From an uncultured Lachnospiraceae bacterium (GTDB lineage Bacteria; Bacillota; Clostridia; Lachnospirales; Lachnospiraceae): 33,946 nucleotides of DNA. Positions 23,630 to 33,400 of the stretch are shown here, one piece after another. The translations under genes and the position numbers were made by a program. The notes under the pieces are model-generated. The model was not told the origin of the DNA. It did not search any database and saw only the letters and a program-made list of their open reading frames with translations. The stretch's first letter is position 1. Each line of letters starts with the position of its first letter. The stretch lies in NCBI GenBank assembly GCA_947175435.1, contig CAMWMS010000010.1, positions 1 to 33,946 on the forward strand. The letters are read 5' to 3'.

Positions 23630-24808
23630 TTATCTAACAATGATTACTTCATCCTCATCCAGCGCCTTCTGCACCAATTCATTAATCTTCTCATCCAGAT
23701 TATGCTCATGCTTTCTAATAATCTTCAGATTCGGCTTCGTCACCGGATGTTTCGCCACGAAGATCGTGCAACAGTCCTCGTAGGGCTGAATCGATGTCTC
23801 ATAGGTGTCAATTTTCTCGGAGATATCAACGATCTCCATCTTATCGAATCCGATCAGCGGTCTGTAAACCGGCAGCTCACATACTTCGTTAGTAGCCATC
23901 AGGCTGTGCATCGTCTGGGAGGCCACCTGTCCAATGCTCTCTCCTGTGATCAGTCCTAAGCATTCCGTCTCTTTGGCGATATGCTCTGCTATGCGCATCA
24001 TATAGCGCCGCATAATGATCGTCAGCTCATCATGAGGACATTTATCATAGATATATAACTGAATATCCGTAAAACTAATTACATGCAGATAGATCGGCCC
24101 CGTGTAAGCCGCCACCTTAGCCGCCAGATCCACCACCTTCTGCTTCGCCCGCTCGCTCGTATACGGCGGTGCATGAAAATATACGGCATCGATCTTGACA
24201 CCGCGCTTGGCAATCATCCAGCCTGCCACCGGGGAATCAATGCCGCCGGACAAAAGCAGCATGGCTTTGCCGCCCGTGCCCACCGGCATGCCTCCCGGCC
24301 CGGGAATAATTTCCGAATAAATATAGATTTTGTCACGAACCTCCACATTCAGCATAATGTCAGGCTTATGCACATCCACGCGCATCTCCGGATAGGAATC
24401 GAGAATCATGCCGCCCAGCTCTACATTCATCTCCATAGAATTAAGCGGATAATTCTTTCTGGCACGCCTCGCCGCCACCTTAAAAGTCTTATTCCTGTCA
24501 GGATACACATGGCCGATATATTCAACCACCGTTTCACCCAGCTTCTCAAATCCCTCATCTTCCACATAGATCATCGGGCAGATTCCGGATATGCCGAACA
24601 CCTTCTGTAACGCCTTCACTGTCTCATCATAGTCAAATTCGGAAACCGCATCCACATAGATGCGTCCGTCCGTCTTGCGCACGGCAAACTCGCCGTCGCA
24701 TTTCTTTAATGCGTACTTAATCTGCTGTACCAGTGCATTTTCAAACAGATAACGATTCTTACCCTTCACACCGATCTCCGCATATTTTATCAAAAAAGCC
24801 GTAAACAT
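23630..24808 (-). CDS. thiI: tRNA 4-thiouridine synthase ThiI
   Basis: 392 residues from the ATG at 24808, placed by GGAGGAAG just upstream; thirteen extra in-frame codons upstream have no ribosome site. An N-terminal ferredoxin-like region and THUMP domain (about 50-160) precede the PP-loop adenylation motif LLSGGIDSPVAGW (about 185-197). EDCCTIFV near the C-terminus contains the position of the conserved cysteine. The rhodanese domain of E. coli ThiI is missing, as in most Bacillota. In these, a dedicated cysteine desulfurase supplies sulfur. The gene just upstream encodes such an enzyme, so the two form a sulfur-relay operon for s4U8 in tRNA. Confidence 0.95.
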   Translation of the reverse strand: MFTAFLIKYAEIGVKGKNRYLFENALVQQIKYALKKCDGEFAVRKTDGRIYVDAVSEFDYDETVKALQKVFGISGICPMIYVEDEGFEKLGETVVEYIGHVYPDRNKTFKVAARRARKNYPLNSMEMNVELGGMILDSYPEMRVDVHKPDIMLNVEVRDKIYIYSEIIPGPGGMPVGTGGKAMLLLSGGIDSPVAGWMIAKRGVKIDAVYFHAPPYTSERAKQKVVDLAAKVAAYTGPIYLHVISFTDIQLYIYDKCPHDELTIIMRRYMMRIAEHIAKETECLGLITGESIGQVASQTMHSLMATNEVCELPVYRPLIGFDKMEIVDISEKIDTYETSIQPYEDCCTIFVAKHPVTKPNLKIIRKHEHNLDEKINELVQKALDEDEVIIVR

Positions 24809-24851
24809 AGTACTTCCTCCCATGATATCACCAAGTGATTCCTGCATACGC

Positions 24852-26006
24852 TTATCTTCTGGAATACCGCCTGAGCGCCGGAATCAATTCATGCAATGCC
24901 TGTATAGTATACTGGATTTCCTCTGCAGTTGTAAAGACAGAAAAGCTGAAACGTATCGTAGAATCCAGCAGTTCCCGTTCCACACCGATCGCCTTAAGTG
25001 TCGCCGATGTCTGCGGTTTATTGGAAGAGCAGGCGCTTCCGGCAGACACATAGATATCTCTCTCCTCCAGCGCATGGAGCAGCACTTCGCTCCGCACACC
25101 CCGCACCGACAGGCTTACGATATGCGCTGCGCCCTCTCTGCCCGGACAGCCGTTGACTCTCACATCCTCTATATCACTTATTCCCTCTATCAACATATCC
25201 CGCAGCCCGTACATTCTATCCATATCCTGATCCAGATTCTGATAGACCATTTCCGCCGCTTTGGCCAGGCCTGCGATTCCCGGAACATTCTCTGTTCCCG
25301 AGCGCATTCCCTTCTGCTGTCCGCCGCCGTATATGATCGGATTGACCCTGGCTCCTTTTCTGATATAAAGGAAGCCAACGCCCTTCGGGCCGTGAATCTT
25401 ATGTCCGCTCACAGACAACATATCCACATACGCCTTCGCCGGATAAATGCGAAACTTACCGAATCCTTGTACCGCATCCACGTGGAAAAGTGTCTGCGGA
25501 TTCATGCGCTTGATCAATTCTCCCGCTTCCACAATAGGCTGCACGCTCCCGATCTCATTGTTTGTATGCATGATCGATACAAGGATCGTGTCCGGTCTGA
25601 TCGCACGCCCCAAATCTTCTAACGATATTTTCCCCTCATGATCTACAGGCAGATATGTCACCTGAAATCCCTGATTCTCCAGATACGCCATCGTCTGCAG
25701 TACTGCCGGATGTTCGATCATGGTCGTGATCAGATGTCTTCCTCTTCTATGGTTTGCCATCGCCGTACCGATCAGCGCAATATTATCGGACTCCGTACCG
25801 CCGGAGGTAAACAGGATCTCTTTCTCATCTACTTTCAGCAGATCCGCCAGTGTCTTTGTCGCATCTCTTAAGTACTTCTCTGCTTCTACTCCTTTGTGGT
25901 GCATACTGGAAGGATTCCCATAATCCTCACACATGATCTTATGCATAAGATGTGCGACTTCCTCAAAACAGACGGTTGTCGCAGAATTGTCTAAATATGC
26001 TTCCAT
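24852..26006 (-). CDS. Cysteine desulfurase, NifS/IscS-like (probable ThiI partner)
   Basis: 384 residues from the ATG at 26006; AAAGGA lies nine bases upstream. An ATG three codons earlier sits directly on the ribosome site and is less likely. This is a PLP enzyme that removes sulfur from cysteine. The start YLDNSATT is typical of the family. SGHKIHGPKG carries the PLP lysine (Lys203). SAGSACSS holds the catalytic cysteine (Cys326) in a short loop. Its place directly before thiI matches NifZ of Bacillus, which serves ThiI. No IscU or other Fe-S assembly gene is next to it, which favours the tRNA thiolation role. Confidence 0.93.
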   Translation of the reverse strand: MEAYLDNSATTVCFEEVAHLMHKIMCEDYGNPSSMHHKGVEAEKYLRDATKTLADLLKVDEKEILFTSGGTESDNIALIGTAMANHRRGRHLITTMIEHPAVLQTMAYLENQGFQVTYLPVDHEGKISLEDLGRAIRPDTILVSIMHTNNEIGSVQPIVEAGELIKRMNPQTLFHVDAVQGFGKFRIYPAKAYVDMLSVSGHKIHGPKGVGFLYIRKGARVNPIIYGGGQQKGMRSGTENVPGIAGLAKAAEMVYQNLDQDMDRMYGLRDMLIEGISDIEDVRVNGCPGREGAAHIVSLSVRGVRSEVLLHALEERDIYVSAGSACSSNKPQTSATLKAIGVERELLDSTIRFSFSVFTTAEEIQYTIQALHELIPALRRYSRR

Positions 26007-26148
26007 GTTTGCCATTCCTTTCTTAGCTTATCGTAGGGCATTCTCCGCATAGATTTGAGATTCCGGGGAACGGAATCGTGGGGTAACAAAAGTTTGCTCA
26101 TAATTGCAGCATAAAACGGAGTGCTGCTTCATACCTTATAATATGATG

Positions 26149-26889
26149 CTAAGATTCTAATTGATACATCAGCCATGACAGCACTGTCATTCCTGCCGTC
26201 TCCGTTCGAAGAATTCGTCTCCCCAGCGTAATCGGCTCTATGCCGGCAGAGACTGCCGCCTGCACCTCGCTCTCCTCAAATCCGCCCTCGGGTCCGATGA
26301 ACACCGCAATGCTACTGCCGGCAGAGACTTCCTCGATCAGAGCCTTCGTATGACCCATATCCTCCGCCAGCTCGTAGGGGATTAGACGGACATCCATATC
26401 CTTTGCATATGCAATCGCTTCTCCCATGCTCATGACATCGTGTACGGTAGGAATCACACTGCGTTTACTCTGTTTCGCTGCCGCTTCCGCAATCCCCTGC
26501 CACCTGCCTATCTTCGCTGCCGCCTTTTTATCATCCAACTTTACCACACAGCGTTTTGCCGCCACGGGTATCACCTCATACACCCCCAGCTCCACCGCTT
26601 TTTGAATCACCAGCTCCATCTTATCCGCCTTAGGCAGTCCCTGAAAAAGATATATTTTAGACGGCAATTCCACGCCGTCCTCCTTGATAAAACGAAGCGT
26701 GCAAATCACTTCGTCCTCCGTATATTCTTCGATTCCACAACGATATTCCCTGCTGTCGATCCCATTGCTGACCGCGAGCTCCTCCCCGATCTTCATGCGA
26801 AGTACGTTTTTGATATGGTTAACATCCCTGCCCGTTATCACGATTCTCTTATCTTGTATCTGGGACGGTTCTACAAAAAATCGATACAT
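26149..26889 (-). CDS. rsmE: 16S rRNA (uracil-1498-N3)-methyltransferase RsmE
   Basis: 246 residues. The N-terminal PUA-like domain (about 1-70; MYRFFVEPSQI, HIKNVLRMKIGEELAVS) is followed by a SPOUT trefoil-knot methyltransferase domain. The knot motifs are VFIGPEGGFEESEV and LGRRILRTETA near the C-terminus. The enzyme methylates U1498 in the ribosomal decoding site. The start is six bases after the vanZ-like stop, and its GAGGA ribosome site is inside that gene, so the two are translated from one mRNA. The prmA-rsmE neighbourhood is widespread in Bacillota. Confidence 0.95.
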   Translation of the reverse strand: MYRFFVEPSQIQDKRIVITGRDVNHIKNVLRMKIGEELAVSNGIDSREYRCGIEEYTEDEVICTLRFIKEDGVELPSKIYLFQGLPKADKMELVIQKAVELGVYEVIPVAAKRCVVKLDDKKAAAKIGRWQGIAEAAAKQSKRSVIPTVHDVMSMGEAIAYAKDMDVRLIPYELAEDMGHTKALIEEVSAGSSIAVFIGPEGGFEESEVQAAVSAGIEPITLGRRILRTETAGMTVLSWLMYQLES

Positions 26890-26895
26890 TGATTC

Positions 26896-27420
26896 TTATC
26901 CTCGCTTTCCCTGTCCGCGCCGTTTTCGCAACCGTTCAATCAATCTCAATATTAACAGAAAAACCGCCATCCCCAGCACAACACCCGCACTGTCTATGAG
27001 CACATCACTAAACTTTCCGGCGCGCCCCGCTACAAACAGTTGATGCAGTTCATCGCTACACGCATACAATACCGCCAATATTGCCGCCGCTGCCGCCTTG
27101 CGCAGACGGGAAAGCTGCCATCTGCACAGCCATCCGTACAGCAATAATGCCAGTATTGCAAATTCCGTCATATGTGCGCCTTTTCTCACAAAACGCTCAA
27201 TAGCTTCCGTAATCTCCCTCAGCTTCTCCTCATCTATATGCAAGTGAAAAAGCAGTCCGGTCGAGCTGACTATACGGTAACTGAACCCTTCACTGACCAC
27301 ACTGGATTCTTCTTTGGTCTGTGCAGAGAAGGAAAAGATCACACACATCCATATGATTGCCAGGATACCCGCGATATTGCTCCATTTTACTATCTTATTC
27401 TGTCGTACTGTTTTAATCAT
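26896..27420 (-). CDS. VanZ-family membrane protein
   Basis: 174 residues from the ATG at 27420; a longer reading would overlap prmA by 38 bases. Four membrane segments are visible (about 13-32, 82-98, 105-123, 140-160). The VanZ-like family signature is present: RKGAHMTEFAILALL, then SDELHQLFVAGRAGKFSDVLIDSAGVVLG. VanZ itself gives low-level teicoplanin resistance, but most chromosomal members have no proved role, so no resistance should be inferred. It is placed between prmA and rsmE, an arrangement that suggests a shared transcript and not a shared function. Confidence 0.88.
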   Translation of the reverse strand: MIKTVRQNKIVKWSNIAGILAIIWMCVIFSFSAQTKEESSVVSEGFSYRIVSSTGLLFHLHIDEEKLREITEAIERFVRKGAHMTEFAILALLLYGWLCRWQLSRLRKAAAAAILAVLYACSDELHQLFVAGRAGKFSDVLIDSAGVVLGMAVFLLILRLIERLRKRRGQGKRG

Positions 27421-27424
27421 GATC

Positions 27425-28414
27425 TTATCCGTTCTTGCGTGCCGTAACGCTAACCCACTCACCCTGATATGTCACCTCGAGAATCTCCAGTCCTGCCGCT
27501 TCCACTGCCTCTCTGACTGTCTGTTCTTTCATGTCAATAATGCCCGACGTGATGTATATGCCGCCCTTTTTCATCTGGTGGACGATAACCGGAGTGAGCG
27601 GTACCAGTACGTCCGCAAGAATATTGGCAACTACGATATCATAGCACTCGTAACCTACCTGTTCCTGTACTTCCTTGTCCGTGATGATATTGCCGATCAT
27701 CATCCGAAAAGCCTCTTCTGCTATCCCGTTTGCTTCCATATTCTGCGCCACTGCCTCTACTGCACAAGGATCTAAGTCCGTACCGACTGCATGTTTCGCA
27801 CCATACATAAGGGCAAGAATCGCCAGAATACCGCTGCCTGTCCCTACGTCGAGAAGCTCTGTCTCAGGCGTAAGATATTTCTTAATCTGCCGGATACACA
27901 GCTGTGTCGTCTCATGCATGCCGGTTCCGAAAGCGGTTCCCGGATCGATATGCAGTATCTTCTTATTCCTGTCCTCCTCTTTTACCTTTTCCCAGGACGG
28001 AATCACCAGAAGATCATCTATGTAAAACTGGTGGAAATATTGTTTCCAGTTATTGATCCAGTCAATGTCCTCCGTCTCCGACACGATGATACTGCCCTCC
28101 CCGATCTCCATGTAGAAACGCAGTTCTTCAAGCTCCTGCCGTATCTGTGTCTCCACGGCATCCCTGTCAGTGGACATACCATTTACTTCCAGACTGCCAT
28201 CTTCCTTCTGTTCCACAAAGAAACTGAGGTAGGCGATGCCATCGTCCTCCGGTCCATCCGGCAGGATATCCACAAACATCTGCTCTTTCTCAAGCGCTGT
28301 AAGAGGTATCTTATCTTCAATCTGCGCGCCCTCCAGACCGATATCATAGAGCGTACTGATAATGATGTCCTCCGCTTCTGTTATTGTTTTAATCCTGAAC
28401 TTCGTCCACTTCAT
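27425..28414 (-). CDS. prmA: Ribosomal protein L11 methyltransferase PrmA
   Basis: 329 residues, slightly longer than the usual 310-315. The N-terminal substrate-recognition domain (about 1-150, acidic) precedes a class I methyltransferase domain. SAM motifs are LLDVGTGSGILAI and VGTDLDPCAVEAV; NPF/Y-like catalytic loop is VVANILADVLV. HIDPGTAFGTGMHETT is a hallmark of PrmA. It trimethylates lysines and the N-terminus of ribosomal protein L11. First gene of the prmA-vanZ-rsmE run; a GAGG ribosome site precedes the ATG. A gap of about 110 bp separates it from the DUF3048 gene upstream. Confidence 0.94.
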   Translation of the reverse strand: MKWTKFRIKTITEAEDIIISTLYDIGLEGAQIEDKIPLTALEKEQMFVDILPDGPEDDGIAYLSFFVEQKEDGSLEVNGMSTDRDAVETQIRQELEELRFYMEIGEGSIIVSETEDIDWINNWKQYFHQFYIDDLLVIPSWEKVKEEDRNKKILHIDPGTAFGTGMHETTQLCIRQIKKYLTPETELLDVGTGSGILAILALMYGAKHAVGTDLDPCAVEAVAQNMEANGIAEEAFRMMIGNIITDKEVQEQVGYECYDIVVANILADVLVPLTPVIVHQMKKGGIYITSGIIDMKEQTVREAVEAAGLEILEVTYQGEWVSVTARKNG

Positions 28415-28484
28415 GTTTTACCTCTTTTCTGCACTGTTATTACACATTACGTCCAAGCATATCGTCCTTTACAGACTAAATACA

Positions 28485-28515
28485 GCATCCGCACCGGTCC
28501 GTCCCGGTCGGATGC
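28485..28515 (-). terminator. Probable terminator of the DUF3048 gene
   Basis: The stem GCATCCG/CGGATGC, continued by CCGG/CCGG after a mismatch, lies about 12 bases after the stop at 28528. On the minus strand TGTATTTAG follows, so the T-run is weak. Confidence 0.55.
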
Positions 28516-28527
28516 CGTATATTTTTA

Positions 28528-29772
28528 TTATTCTTTGGCTTGACTGGCGGATTTGACCGAAGGTACATCCGGTGTGATCAGGCTGGTATCGTCCGCGCCA
28601 TACTGCACGCATTCACCATATTCCTGCCAGATATTGCATACCCATGTCTTACCCTGATTGAAGATAATCTCTTCGCCGTCTTCGTCGTAATACTTCGCCG
28701 GCGTGAAATCTCCGTCGTATCGCATCCATTTGCCCGGAATCGCTTTTCCGTTCGTGAAGACGATCGCATCGCCCTCTCCGTGTACCCCAAATGCAAGGTA
28801 ATCGTGATCATCTCTGACCTCTCCGTGGCAATACTGGAATATCACATTGCTGACCGCAAGCTGCTCATTGTTAAGCTCATCGATCTGCTTGCCCCCGTCC
28901 TGATAACGATAGTAGAGCTGATCGTCCTCATGATATTCAAAATATGGATTATACGCTCCGTATCCGCCGGAATTATTGCCAGTCTTACCGCCCGGATAGA
29001 TGATCCGCGCATCCTCATTCTCCGCATAATCCGCCCGCACATTATCCGCCGCAAACAGGAACGGAGGTACATAGGCCGCATCATAATTCCAGTCATATCC
29101 GAGACGGTCCACCGCTTTAAACAGACCGTCTATCTTGAGATATCCGGTAAATTCCTGAGCGTATCCCGGACGCTTTACTCTGCCGAAGGCCTCGTCAGCG
29201 GGATTGTGGATACCGCTCACCGCCGCACTGACATTATAATAGTTCGGCCTGTTGATCAATTCCTCCACATACGGCTTTGCCAATCCCCAGTTGCAGTAGA
29301 TCGCTTCATATCCCATTGCCACATAGACGAAATAGTCACGGCTGCTCCGCACCGGTCCGATCCGTTCCAGATCGTCAAAATCCTCAAATACAGCCATCAG
29401 TCTCGTAATGCGCCCCTCTACCGGCGCCTCATATATAATACCAGCCCTCGATAATCCATACTGCGGCATCGCCGGCCTGTTATTCGGAATCATGACCGCA
29501 ATCGGTCTTCTGTCCGCCTGCTCTGTGCTTGTCCACTGACCGGTCAAGTAACTCTGCACCTTACCGTTTACCACTGTTCTCTCTTCGATCACAGGATAAG
29601 CCGTCGTAGGTTCGGGTTCTTCCACGACCTCCTCTTCCGGTTCTGGCTCCGGTTCCACCACCACTTCGGGCTCCGGCAGCGGCGCAGGCTCTTCTTTCTT
29701 GCCGCAACCGTTTAAACAAACAGTTACACATAATGTCGTCGCAATTAATAAGGCTATTTTCTTATGAATCAT
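28528..29772 (-). CDS. DUF3048 lipoprotein (YerB-like)
   Basis: 414 residues. The signal peptide ends in the lipobox LNGC, with the lipid-carrying Cys23, so the protein is tethered outside the membrane. Residues about 28-57 are a Pro/Glu-rich spacer (PEPEVVVEPEPEPEEEVV). The rest is the DUF3048 N- and C-terminal pair: RRPIAVMIPNNRPAMPQYGLSRAGIIYEAPVEG, then ERIGPVRSSRDYFV, and, late, YGECVQYGADDTSLI. The family is common in Bacillota and its function is not known. It has its own promoter and probable terminator, so it is a single-gene unit between the protease locus and prmA. Confidence 0.9.
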   Translation of the reverse strand: MIHKKIALLIATTLCVTVCLNGCGKKEEPAPLPEPEVVVEPEPEPEEEVVEEPEPTTAYPVIEERTVVNGKVQSYLTGQWTSTEQADRRPIAVMIPNNRPAMPQYGLSRAGIIYEAPVEGRITRLMAVFEDFDDLERIGPVRSSRDYFVYVAMGYEAIYCNWGLAKPYVEELINRPNYYNVSAAVSGIHNPADEAFGRVKRPGYAQEFTGYLKIDGLFKAVDRLGYDWNYDAAYVPPFLFAADNVRADYAENEDARIIYPGGKTGNNSGGYGAYNPYFEYHEDDQLYYRYQDGGKQIDELNNEQLAVSNVIFQYCHGEVRDDHDYLAFGVHGEGDAIVFTNGKAIPGKWMRYDGDFTPAKYYDEDGEEIIFNQGKTWVCNIWQEYGECVQYGADDTSLITPDVPSVKSASQAKE

Positions 29773-29852
29773 CTTTCCCTCTCTTCCACGTCATACGTTC
29801 TTTTGTCATATTTTGTTGCACATGAATTAGTATGCGAATGATAAACAATTTT

Positions 29853-29881
29853 ATTATAACCGAAAATTGGAAGGGTGTATA
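29853..29881 (-). promoter_or_regulatory. Promoter of the DUF3048 gene
   Basis: On the minus strand, TATACA (29881-29876) and a perfect TATAAT (29858-29853) are separated by 17 bp. The leader is about 75 nt. Confidence 0.65.
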
Positions 29882-29901
29882 TAAGAACTTCTCTGGAGCT
29901 T

Positions 29902-30258
29902 TTACCTTCTGATAAAATTAACGGATAACTCATGATAACCATTTTCCTGTCCTCTTGCAATTACATCATATGGATCTTCTTCAGTTTGATATACAGCAAT
30001 CCCATTTTCGAAAGATACCATTGTTATTCCATACTGCTCTGCAATTTCCTCTGCTTCTTTCTGTGTATCGGCAACTGCTATGAGCGGATTTTCCGCTATT
30101 TGCATTGACTGCATTTGATTTTCTCCTATTTCTACTGTTTTTAAAAAAGGAAATGCCGGACCTCTTCCAAAATGAACGAACATTACATACCACCCCACCA
30201 ATACCACAATAATAACTGCTATAATTATTATTACTGTCATCAACATCTTCTTTTTCAC
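29902..30258 (-). CDS. Small membrane-anchored protein with a protease pro-region-like domain
   Basis: 118 residues from a GTG at 30258, which has AAAGGGG five to six bases upstream; longer in-frame readings have no ribosome site. A basic tip (KKK) is followed by a membrane segment at about 6-29, then an extracellular domain. Residues about 57-118 (PLIAVADTQKEAEEIAEQYG, then ENGIAVY) resemble the stretch in the pro-region of the large protease upstream (VVYLAETAEEAEQVATAFGG, then SYGVAVI). I compared these by eye. It lies 160 bp after the protease stop on the same strand, beyond a terminator. It may be an anchored inhibitor or folding helper for the protease (inference). I do not recognise a named family. 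Confidence 0.7.
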   Translation of the reverse strand: MKKKMLMTVIIIIAVIIVVLVGWYVMFVHFGRGPAFPFLKTVEIGENQMQSMQIAENPLIAVADTQKEAEEIAEQYGITMVSFENGIAVYQTEEDPYDVIARGQENGYHELSVNFIRR

Positions 30259-30386
30259 TATATCCCCTTTCCTATACAAAAAAAATACTAGTCTCGCATA
30301 TTGACATAATAGCATATTGGGTTGACGAATTAAACATCTCAGCAAATTTGTCGCTAGCTGAAATATCAGTAATCGCCTATTATAGC

Positions 30387-30417
30387 AAAAACAGCCGGCC
30401 GAAGCCGACTGTTTTTT
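30387..30417 (-). terminator. Terminator of the S8 protease gene (likely bidirectional)
   Basis: The 10-bp stem AACAGCCGGC/GCCGACTGTT with one G-T pair and a 4-base loop has T-runs on both sides (GTTTTTTATT on plus, GTTTTTGC on minus). It sits directly after the stop at 30419. Confidence 0.85.
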
Positions 30418-30418
30418 A

Positions 30419-33400
30419 TTAATTAGTATACTTGATTGTTCCGTCTGCAAAACGAGCAGCATAGGTTGTCATTTTTGCTGTCAAACCTGAGCCGTCCCGA
30501 AGTTTAACTGTAACTGTCATTTTTTGTGCTTCATTCATATATAAAGTACTTGTAGAAGATGGTTTATTCGTTGTCACTTTACCCGGAATTGGATCAACAT
30601 AATATATATAAAATGGTTCACCAGTCGTTTCGTCAATCACCGTCTCGGGGCCCTTGTCAAGTCCAGGATTCTTGCCACCAGACACAGTAACAGTGAAATA
30701 CTCAGGTGCATAAATTTCACTACCGTCTGATAATGTCACAGTTACAATATGATTTCTCTCTCCAATAGAAATTGCCTTAAATAGCGGCGTAACTACAAAG
30801 AGATACCGGTTAGAAACCACGCCACTGCCATCTGCCGCTGTTGCTGTGATGTAAGCCTCTTTATACAGTCCGGCTTCTTTCACTGCAGTCACCTTTCCGT
30901 TTTTGTCCACCTTCAATATACTGGGGTCACTAGATGCCCAAGTTACCTTTTTATCAGTAGGCGTTCCATAATTGCTGCTATATTTGGCAGACAGCTTAAT
31001 GCTCTTCCCTTGTGCTATATAACCTCCATAACCGTCAAGATCATTAAAATAACTTCCATAACTGTCTGTGGTTCCTATGCTTAACTTGGACATTGGCACA
31101 TTAACTTTCACTGTGCAAGTCGCTTTCTTATTGCTACCATCAGTAGCAGCACAAGTAATCGTAGCCTTACCCGGTGCCTTTGCAGTGATATTACCGTTTG
31201 TATCTACACTGACTATAGAGGGCGCGCTGCTGGTCCATTCGATCAAGGTCGTGTCTGCACCGGGCTCACCGTCTACGGTAGCAGTCAATTTCCCTGTAAG
31301 AGGCGTATCTGCGCTCGCTTTTTTACTGAAGAGTACCTTACTCTTATCAGAAAGCGTAATCGTTGTAATCTTTCCTGATACGATTGTAATAGGATAAGCT
31401 GCGGAAGAAATGTTGGAACCATCTGCCGCCGTGGCCGTCACAGTACATGTCCCTGTTGCACCACTCTTCGCAGTTACCTTACCATTTGCTACCGTTACCT
31501 TATCATTACCTTCCACTTTCCAAGTAAGCTTTTGGTTGGTGGCGTTCGCAGGTGCAACTGTCGCTTTGAGCGTAATCGCTTTACCGACAGCCACTTTTTG
31601 CGGTCCGCTTAATGCGATTCCCGTAACAGGCTGCTTTACGGTTATATTGCAAGATGCACTCTTATTGTATCCATCGTTTGAGATTGCTTTAATTACTGCT
31701 TTACCGGGTGCAACAGCGGTAACGACACCATCCTTAACCGTAGCTACCTTACTGTTGCTGCTGGACCAAATCACGTCGTTAGCACCATACACGGAACCCT
31801 CCTGTGTGGTCACATTAAGATAAAGTTTCAGATCCAGAGTTTTACCGGTATCCAAAGTCTGCGCTTTTAAGTTTTTCCCATTATCCTTAAATGCAATCGT
31901 CTGGATGATCGATCCACCAATTACCTCAAACTCATAAGTTCCCACAGCACCATTATAATTTTTGCCATCTGCTCCCACTGCTGTAGCCTTAACAGTATAC
32001 TTGCCGGGAGCGGTGGTAGCCTTAGTTTTTATAGTGCCATTTGCAACCGTGATTCCTGCATCCTTCTCCGTGTCACCCACAGACCACTGCACTTTTGCAG
32101 AAACCGCATACGCCGGTGTAACAAACGCGGATAAAGCTAAACTCTTACCCGGGGCAACGCGTGAAATACCTGTCTTAGAATCCAATGTCACGGCTGTAGG
32201 AATCGGTGCTAAAGTGCATGCCTTAGAAGCAACCTTGCTCGCCTTACCCGTAATCGGATTCAAAGCAATCGCCTTGATGGTCACCTTCTTCGCACCCGTT
32301 AATGTAATCGTCGCTCCCTCAGTATACTTACTACCGTTTGTAACCTCACCATTCTTATATGTGGGATTCTTTCCATCTGTTGTATACCAGATTTCCACAC
32401 CTACAGCAGTTTTTGTAGAAAGTGTAACAGTTACGCTCTCAGTTTCATAAGTCGTACCGGTCTTCGGTGTTTCCTTGATCGTAATAACCGGAGCATCCGG
32501 TGCGGACATATCCGATGCAATTTTCAATGCACCCGGCAGCCAAGTAGTACCTGCTCCCATACCGGAGCTGGAGCACTTAGTAGTGGAAGACTTCATGGCG
32601 GAGAGAAGTGCATCCACTCTGGCTTTACCAGTTTTTTTACGAATGGAGTCGTTGGCGGAAAGAATGACCGCCGCTGTACCCGACGCCGCAGGACATGCCT
32701 GACTGGTACCACTCATATAACCATAACCACTGGGAAGCGTAGAGTAAATATGCACTCCCGGGAAAGACAGCTTCACACTGCCGCCATAGTTAGAGAAAGA
32801 AGCTCTTGCACCGTTCTGGTCCACCGCTCCCACGGAAATAGCACCGTTATAGGCCGCCGGGAAGTTATAGCCGTCTGTATCGTCATTACCGGAAGAAGCA
32901 AAGATTGCTACACCAGCTTTATATGCTTTAGAGACCGTCTCCTCATATTGAGCGTTGTACATGGAACTACCCAAGCTCATATTGATGATATCGTTACCAT
33001 CCGTCACAGCGGCATTAATAGCTCTCATAATGTCTGCAGAGTCTGCACTTTCGCCCGCTGAAGGAAATACACAATACCCCCTAACCTGAGCGTCCGGCGC
33101 GATTCCTACGCCGCCTTTACCGTTATCATCTGCTGCAATGATACCCGCCACGTGTGTACCATGTGTACCGTTGTCGGTGTTATTCTCCGTGCCGGTTGCG
33201 CCTTTAACAAAATTTCTTCCCGCAACAGCATTTGCTGATAAATCCTCATGGTTTTTCTGTAACCCTGAATCAATCACGGCTACTTTCACACCCTGACCTT
33301 TATAACCCGCTGCCCAAGCATAGCTAGTACCTATGTAGTCATGCTGCCACTGTTCACCAAGCCCCGGATCAGTGGGACCGGCCACTGCCTTGCCCTCGTT

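Noticed and set aside
26896-27420. Teicoplanin resistance from the VanZ-like gene
   Set aside because: There is no van gene cluster nearby, and most chromosomal VanZ-family proteins have no shown link to resistance.
28540-29454. 304-codon plus-strand frame within the DUF3048 gene
   Set aside because: It is antisense to a lipoprotein gene with a clear lipobox, and its composition (Ile/Arg/His-rich) fits a shadow.
31068-32450. Series of hydrophobic plus-strand frames opposite the BIG2 repeats
   Set aside because: Their repeated Val/Ala/Pro pattern mirrors the Thr/Lys/Gly-rich repeats on the minus strand, and there are no start signals.
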